Source: Ophiura sarsii (taxonomy: Eukaryota; Echinodermata; Ophiuroidea; Amphilepidida; Ophiuridae). Taken from it: a DNA stretch of 64,000 nucleotides. The stretch covers positions 106,885,606 to 106,949,605 of the forward strand of contig CM069441.1 of NCBI GenBank assembly GCA_035610835.1, read 5' to 3'. Position 1 is the stretch's first letter; every line of letters begins with the position of its first letter. The notes beneath the pieces were generated by a model, which was given only the letters and a program-made list of their open reading frames with translations, had not been told where the DNA came from and searched no databases. The position numbers and the translations under genes are program-made. Of this stretch, positions 58,941 through 64,000 are shown in pieces.

Positions 58941-59207
58941 GGCCCTATTGCATAATGGTTAAGATTAATCTTATATGAGCTTAGGAAGAGTTATTCTTAA
59001 CCCTTCTTAAGTCAGTTTAAGAAGAATATTTAAAAACTCTTGGGCTTTATGAAGAAGGGTCACATTCTAAAGTTAAGTTTGACCTACAGTCTATATCAGT
59101 AAGATCAACTTACAAATTTCTTAACAAATCTGCCTAAGAAGAGTTGAAAACTTACGAAGAATAACTCTTCTTAAGATGAATCTGAAGTTTTATGCAATAG
59201 GATCCGG
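58941..59207. mobile_element. CCTATTGCATAA miniature element
   Basis: CCTATTGCATAA near the left end and TTATGCAATAGG near the right, with multiple internal CTTCTTAAG / CTTAAGAAG blocks that pair. Confidence 0.8.
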
Positions 59208-60793
59208 ATCTCTATTCATTTCAAGATGGAAAAGTTTGGTTATTTGGGAAATGACCAAGTTCTACTTTCCACCATAGGTTGGCTTTTGAGATGTAATTAT
59301 ACGAGTCATTTGATTCAACAAATAACTTTTAGGATTAAGTTTAGACCAAAATACATAACTCCCTCTTCGATTGAACTTGGTGTGCAAACACTAATTGGCA
59401 CTTTACATGGAAAACTACATATACTGGTTGTACTCCCCTGATACTGAAAACAGATAGTGGCTCCCTACATGATCAACGTTAACTGCTGGCTGTAGAACAT
59501 ATTTGATTTATATGTTACCCAAATTTAACCATCGGGTCAAAATGGTTAACAGTATTTCGGTATTAATGTGTGTGATAATTTTCCTAACATGTTTTTTTTC
59601 TTCAGAAAAGAGAGTGTTTGAATGGGTATTTATTTTCCTTCTTTCTGAAATTAAATTTCTCTTAACAAGCATTTCAAACATTCCTAATGCGGCCACCAGT
59701 ATGGTCATAACGGTTATGATGGCAATTTGAATGAAACAAACCTGAACAAATTGCATGATATCACGCTCTATAAAGGCCAAAATAGAGCAGACAATAAGAG
59801 AAAGTGTAAATCTTCGGAAAACAAAATAGCCCGACTAGGACAAAAGCCTGCAAATTCTCATGCCAGAATTGAGGATTTTTAGATTTCAAACTGGCAGTGC
59901 GGATTATGATTCCACAGCATCATACAGATACTTTTCACAGATCCTGTAGTAATTCACTCCCTCATATGACAAATCCGTTCAGATGAGGGCAGTACAAAAT
60001 ATATTCAGTTTTCCTTAAATAAAATCTGATATGATGCAATGCAACTAGAATGAAGACTAGCCGTCCATTTACAGCAGCAGCGTGTACAAAAAAGCACCAG
60101 AATGTGCTCTACGGAGACAAAAGTACATTGTGATTACATGTTTCATCAAAAAGTACAATATATTAAGTGTAATACCTATTGTCAAGTTTTACATGGAAGA
60201 TAAAAAGTTTCATCAAAAAGACACAATATATAATATGTAATAAATTATTATGGTAGACATTGAAAAAAATCTACTATATTACTTACTGTCTAGTTTCGCT
60301 TTGAATTTGGTCGTCGCCAAAACCAAAATAAATATATATAATTATATGGGATACAGACGATACACAAAAATAACTTAAAAACGATGTCAAAAAGAGACTT
60401 GGGTGATAGTGTTTAAAACATGGAATACATACAAAAGTGGAAACCGATTGGTTTTTAAAAATACATAACGGTGGGAACACATGATAATATGAAAGAATAA
60501 TTGCAAGCTCGTGCGAGGATGTCACCATTTATCAATGAAATACATAATGATTCCTAGGCAGGACATTTGGATAAAATATGGGCAATAGTTTTACTTTGAC
60601 AGATAAAAATATAGAAGGACAATGGCTACTATTTCTTAGTACAATCAATATTATTATCAATCAGGACAATTATTATTAAGTGGGAGTTGGTAGTAGTGTT
60701 TGTATCTTTTGCCTTGAAATTGCGCTCCCAATTTGCAATTTAGGACCAGAAATATTTGCTCCTGATCCAGAACTGCTCAATTTTGCGCCAGTC

Positions 60794-61045
60794 TTAACAC
60801 TTTCCACGTGGCAGGCGTCTGCAGACGACATTCCAAATGTACACAAAATGTTTCAAAAATGTCAACATTATTGACATTAATTACTATATTTGGAATCACC
60901 GTGAAAAATGCATTAAAATAAGTACAAAAATGCCTAGTATTGGTGCAGTAATCCTTGAGATAGACATTGAAAGTTGGGAAAGGTTTCTGAAAATGTGTTT
61001 TGAAAATGGAAAAACTAATAGCCATGTGGAACTGGAAAGTGTTAA
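60794..61045. mobile_element. TTAACACTTTCC element, copy 3
   Basis: TTAA-CACTTTCCACGTGGCAG at the left, GGAAAGTG-TTAA at the right. Body matches copies at 47943 and 56979 (AAATGCATTAAAATAAGTAC). Confidence 0.87.
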
Positions 61046-61647
61046 CATTACCCAGCATATCATACATTCTATGGAAGCTTGGCAAGATACAAAATACCCT
61101 GTTCACTTCAGGATAAAACATATTTGGGCCTGAAAGGTAAATGAGTGGTTGATGCATTAGATAAGTCTGTTGAAAGATTCAATAAAAGCCTAAACACAAC
61201 TCAAATAACCCTCTTTCTTAAAGAAGAAAAATGAATTTTCTTTTTGACTGCATGGTTTTAGTAAAGATACTAATTAAATTAAATAGAGTTGAAATGAACT
61301 GCTATTGAATATAATGTTTCTACACTACGGAATACATAACTTGTTAAAACCTTGTCTTTTTTTTCTACAGTACAAATGACAATAATATTATAAACATTTT
61401 GGCATATAAATAAAGTGCAACCATGGAAACTGTGTCGCCATGGCAACATGGCAAGGCAAGATAAATGCATTATACATGTAATAAATGAAAACTAATGATA
61501 CAATAAAACAAATCACTATTCATTTGTCTAAAAATTATAACTATGACATCACTATGATAATAATAAACTAATTCAAATACATGTCTGGTAGGGTATAGGG
61601 TAGGAGTGAAAACATGCAATATGAAGAGATGATTGTGCGTTTACATC

Positions 61648-61896
61648 CCGGGAACGGGGGGGGGGGGGGGGGGGGTACTCACATATAAGGTATACAGGTG
61701 TGTGGCGCTCTAAATAAATGGATTGCTTTTTGGCAGAAATTTCTTAACCATGGGGTATGATTTGTGGTGCCCAAACCACAAAAACCTAATCAGATTAGCC
61801 ATTTTTTAAGTTAAAAACACCGCCAACAGTGGCTCAGGATTTTAAACATGCAGTGGCACACACACCCCTGTCAAAAGAATTTGAGTACCCCCCCGG
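61648..61896. mobile_element. CCCGGG-ended miniature element with target duplication
   Basis: GTTTACATC flanks both ends (61639-61647 and 61897-61905). Ends are CCGGG plus a G run then GTACTCA, mirrored by TGAGTACCCCCCCGG. The G run has probably lengthened by slippage. Confidence 0.75.
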
Positions 61897-62757
61897 GTTT
61901 ACATCACACCACACATACATTTGAAACACGAGTGTACATCCTTATATGGAAAGGTTTCCTTTTCAAAACTTATGAATCGCTTTGCATTGAATTCAATGAT
62001 CATCTCTCAAACGTATGGTCAAAATGTGTAGGCCACTTAGAAAATCAAAAATAAATCGCTGTCCTGTTCAATCAACAGACAAATCTGAAATCCTAACAGG
62101 CTAAGAAAGAAGGTTTTTACAAGTATTTAGGTCCAATTTCATAATCTTATTACATCTTTCAGTCAAGTCTTTTGGGGTAAAACTGATCACTGTTAATGCA
62201 ACTGCATTTGTATCTCAATCTGAAGAAGAAACGGGAGTGTAAAACCAAGTGATGAAATAGTTACTAAAAACGATACGAGATAAAAGAATTACTGCTTATT
62301 TTGGAAGTCCAGAATTGGAAAATTGAGTACATTCAATTACATTTGAACGACAGTGATCATATTCATAGAAAATATTATGTGTCAATGTGAAGTCTCAATG
62401 TGAATAACATACACAATGTCAAGCGAGGTAATTTTCGTTGGTCTAATTTGCCAGAGAATATGTACACTGTGAAGTGGCTACCCAAAATTAATTGATAATG
62501 GAATAACCGTACTACAACAATGCACAATGATAACTTCACTAGGTCACCATAAATATTGACATTAATTCTTTTGATGTCATTTTTGTGATTCACATGCAAC
62601 AAGGTCTGTGTACAGACGTCATTTTGACAGATGGCTAATTAATGTTTCCGTTTCATACCAATACCACTAAGGCTTTATTCTTCATCTTTTTATCAGAAAC
62701 TGGCCAATAAAGGAATAACAATAATTGTATGCCTTGAGATTGCAAAATTTCGATGCC

Positions 62758-62759
<2 letters not shown>

Positions 62760-62788
<29 letters not shown>
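62760..62788. repeat. Poly-C tract (29 C)
   Basis: An uninterrupted C homopolymer; length in assembly may be unreliable. Confidence 0.9.
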
Positions 62789-62792
<4 letters not shown>

Positions 62793-63347
62793 GTTCTAGA
62801 TTTTCTTGACCAACCTATATCACCCCATCAATGCAATCATTCATTAAATGTATACATCTACATTACAGATAATAATCAATCCTTTTTTATTCATTTAGGA
62901 GAGGGGTGGGGGAGGGTTTATTTCAATCGTGAGGTAGTTGCATAGTGCTTGGCAGCCAAGAAAATTGAGTTGAAGGTACACGATAAGTGTAAAAATTCTT
63001 TTTGCCAATTAAATATTGAGCAAGGTATAGGCCTAACTAGGAAGAGAGATTCAGATGATCTTGTCAACACTATCAGTACATTTATACAGTTTCAGATGCT
63101 TTCATGTAGACTGGAAACTAGTGCGACTTCATGATTCTAATAATTCAGTAAAATATATCTAATATAATGAATTATCTGTAAATGCGTGTCCAATGCGTCT
63201 GCTGTGTGGTGCAATGAACAAAAAAAGATAACAAGTAAAATACAATGGTAGATACTTCTAAATACAAAAATTGTGTTTTTGTACTTCTACACATAAAATG
63301 ACTATATAGTTAACATGGGCCAAACATCATCTCCAAGATGAAGGGTA

Positions 63348-63465
63348 TTAAGCTGAAGGGTAATCCGTTCGGTGGTTAAAGTCACACAGGTCACGCAGAA
63401 TAAATCTGTGCGCTTTAATCAAATTGCATATTAAGCTGAAGGGTAATCCGTTCGGGTGGTTAAAA
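63348..63465. repeat. Two-copy direct repeat, 83-bp offset
   Basis: ATTAAGCTGAAGGGTAATCC onward (about 33 bp) occurs at 63348 and again at 63431 with one base difference. Lies about 230 bp beyond the stop of the following minus-strand exon, so probably in its 3' UTR. Confidence 0.85.
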
Positions 63466-63696
63466 GCAGGCATTGCCGAAAACAAAAGCTATGAATTGTC
63501 ATTAACGTGTACACATACGCAAAATTAAAGACAAATCAGAGCACTTGTTAATAAATGCAATGTCTATCACCAAAATACACAAAGATAAAATGAACCAAGC
63601 GGCAAGTCCACCATGCACAGCAGGGACTAATAACACTAAATTGTCAGTTAGAATACCCTATCTTGGAAAGGATACTACCAAAATCTTGAAGCACAA

Positions 63697-64000
63697 TTAC
63701 GTTTCCAACATCTCATCAGCTTTTGCTTTATCTTGCATATTCTTAAGGAGTTTGAAAGCACCACTCTCATCGAGGCTAGATTTCCTTTTATCCTCGGTGA
63801 CAGTTTTCCTATTTGCCATCGACCCATCCTCATTGATCTCATGGAAAACCACCCTCTCTGTCACCACCGTCTCTCCGCCTTCTTCTATTACCACCACACC
63901 TTCCCCGATCTCCATGGGTTGTGGTGACTCGCTTTTAACAACATTACCATTACTCCTGGCAATCTGCACCGGACTTGTAGTCTTTCTTTTATTCGGACTT
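63697..64000 (-). CDS. Terminal coding exon of an off-window gene; candidate CUX1 homeobox-isoform end
   Basis: The minus-strand frame is open from the window edge to TAA 63699-63697, about 100 codons. It starts basic (NKRKTTSP), passes through an acidic Val/Glu-rich stretch (EIGEGVVVIEEGGETVVTER) and ends in a charged helix (GAFKLLKNMQDKAKADEML). Composition is gene-like and low in stops. I do not recognise the family. Strand and position, 11 kb upstream of the CASP exons, fit the last exon of the homeobox isoform of the same locus, but no homeodomain residue is in the window. It could equally be the end of an unrelated gene. Confidence 0.55.
   Translation of the reverse strand, partial: SPNKRKTTSPVQIARSNGNVVKSESPQPMEIGEGVVVIEEGGETVVTERVVFHEINEDGSMANRKTVTEDKRKSSLDESGAFKLLKNMQDKAKADEMLET

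Larger units (their letters stand above)
52682..63696. other. Probable CUX1 intron, no exon recognised
   Basis: About 11 kb with no protein match by eye on either strand. It holds foldbacks, TTAA elements and other repeats listed separately. 59210-60790 and 61905-62750 are AT-rich with nothing recognised. If the terminal exon at 63697 is the homeobox-isoform end, this is the intron that separates it from the CASP-specific exons. Confidence 0.5.

Overview
This is intron-rich, AT-rich animal nuclear DNA. It holds two recognisable protein genes with short GT-AG exons (72 to 1367 bp) and large introns full of short inverted-repeat transposons. The abundance of palindromic elements ending in TTAGGCC, the tRNA-derived SINEs, and a diverged SPAG5-like gene next to a CUX1/CASP gene suggest an invertebrate deuterostome, perhaps an echinoderm or hemichordate. 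That placement is an inference and is weak.

Plus strand, about 3.5 to 29.4 kb: a 19-coding-exon gene encodes a protein of about 1412 residues with a Thr-Pro repeat N-terminal third, a long coiled coil, a Ser-rich linker and a second coiled coil. Layout and C-terminal sequence fit sperm-associated antigen 5 (SPAG5, astrin), the mitotic spindle and kinetochore protein. All exons joined here keep the reading frame. One exon carries ten exact 36-bp (12-residue) repeats built around Thr-Pro-x-Arg, the full CDK consensus. Another exon carries an SKIP tetrapeptide that fits the SxIP motif for end-binding proteins.

Minus strand, about 52.7 to 44.4 kb: seven exons encode the C-terminal 270 residues of CASP, the Golgi coiled-coil membrane protein that in many animals is an alternative product of the Cut/CUX1 homeobox locus. 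The rest of that gene lies to the right. An open minus-strand terminal exon at 63.7 to 64.0 kb sits where a CUX1 homeobox-isoform last exon would be expected, but it was not identified by sequence. The two genes converge tail to tail across about 15 kb without a recognisable gene.

The rest is repeat. It includes hAT-like elements with 8-bp target duplications, TTAA- and TA-flanked miniature elements in several families, large foldbacks (a 707-bp near-perfect palindrome and a 1.37-kb foldback), a minisatellite of about 108 bp with about 21 copies inside a 3.2-kb inverted-repeat element, and SINE remnants. The least expected structure is at 0.27 to 3.1 kb. Two elements of about 0.9 kb each carry a short near-palindromic GC-rich box at intervals of about 167 to 185 bp, with unlike DNA between the boxes.
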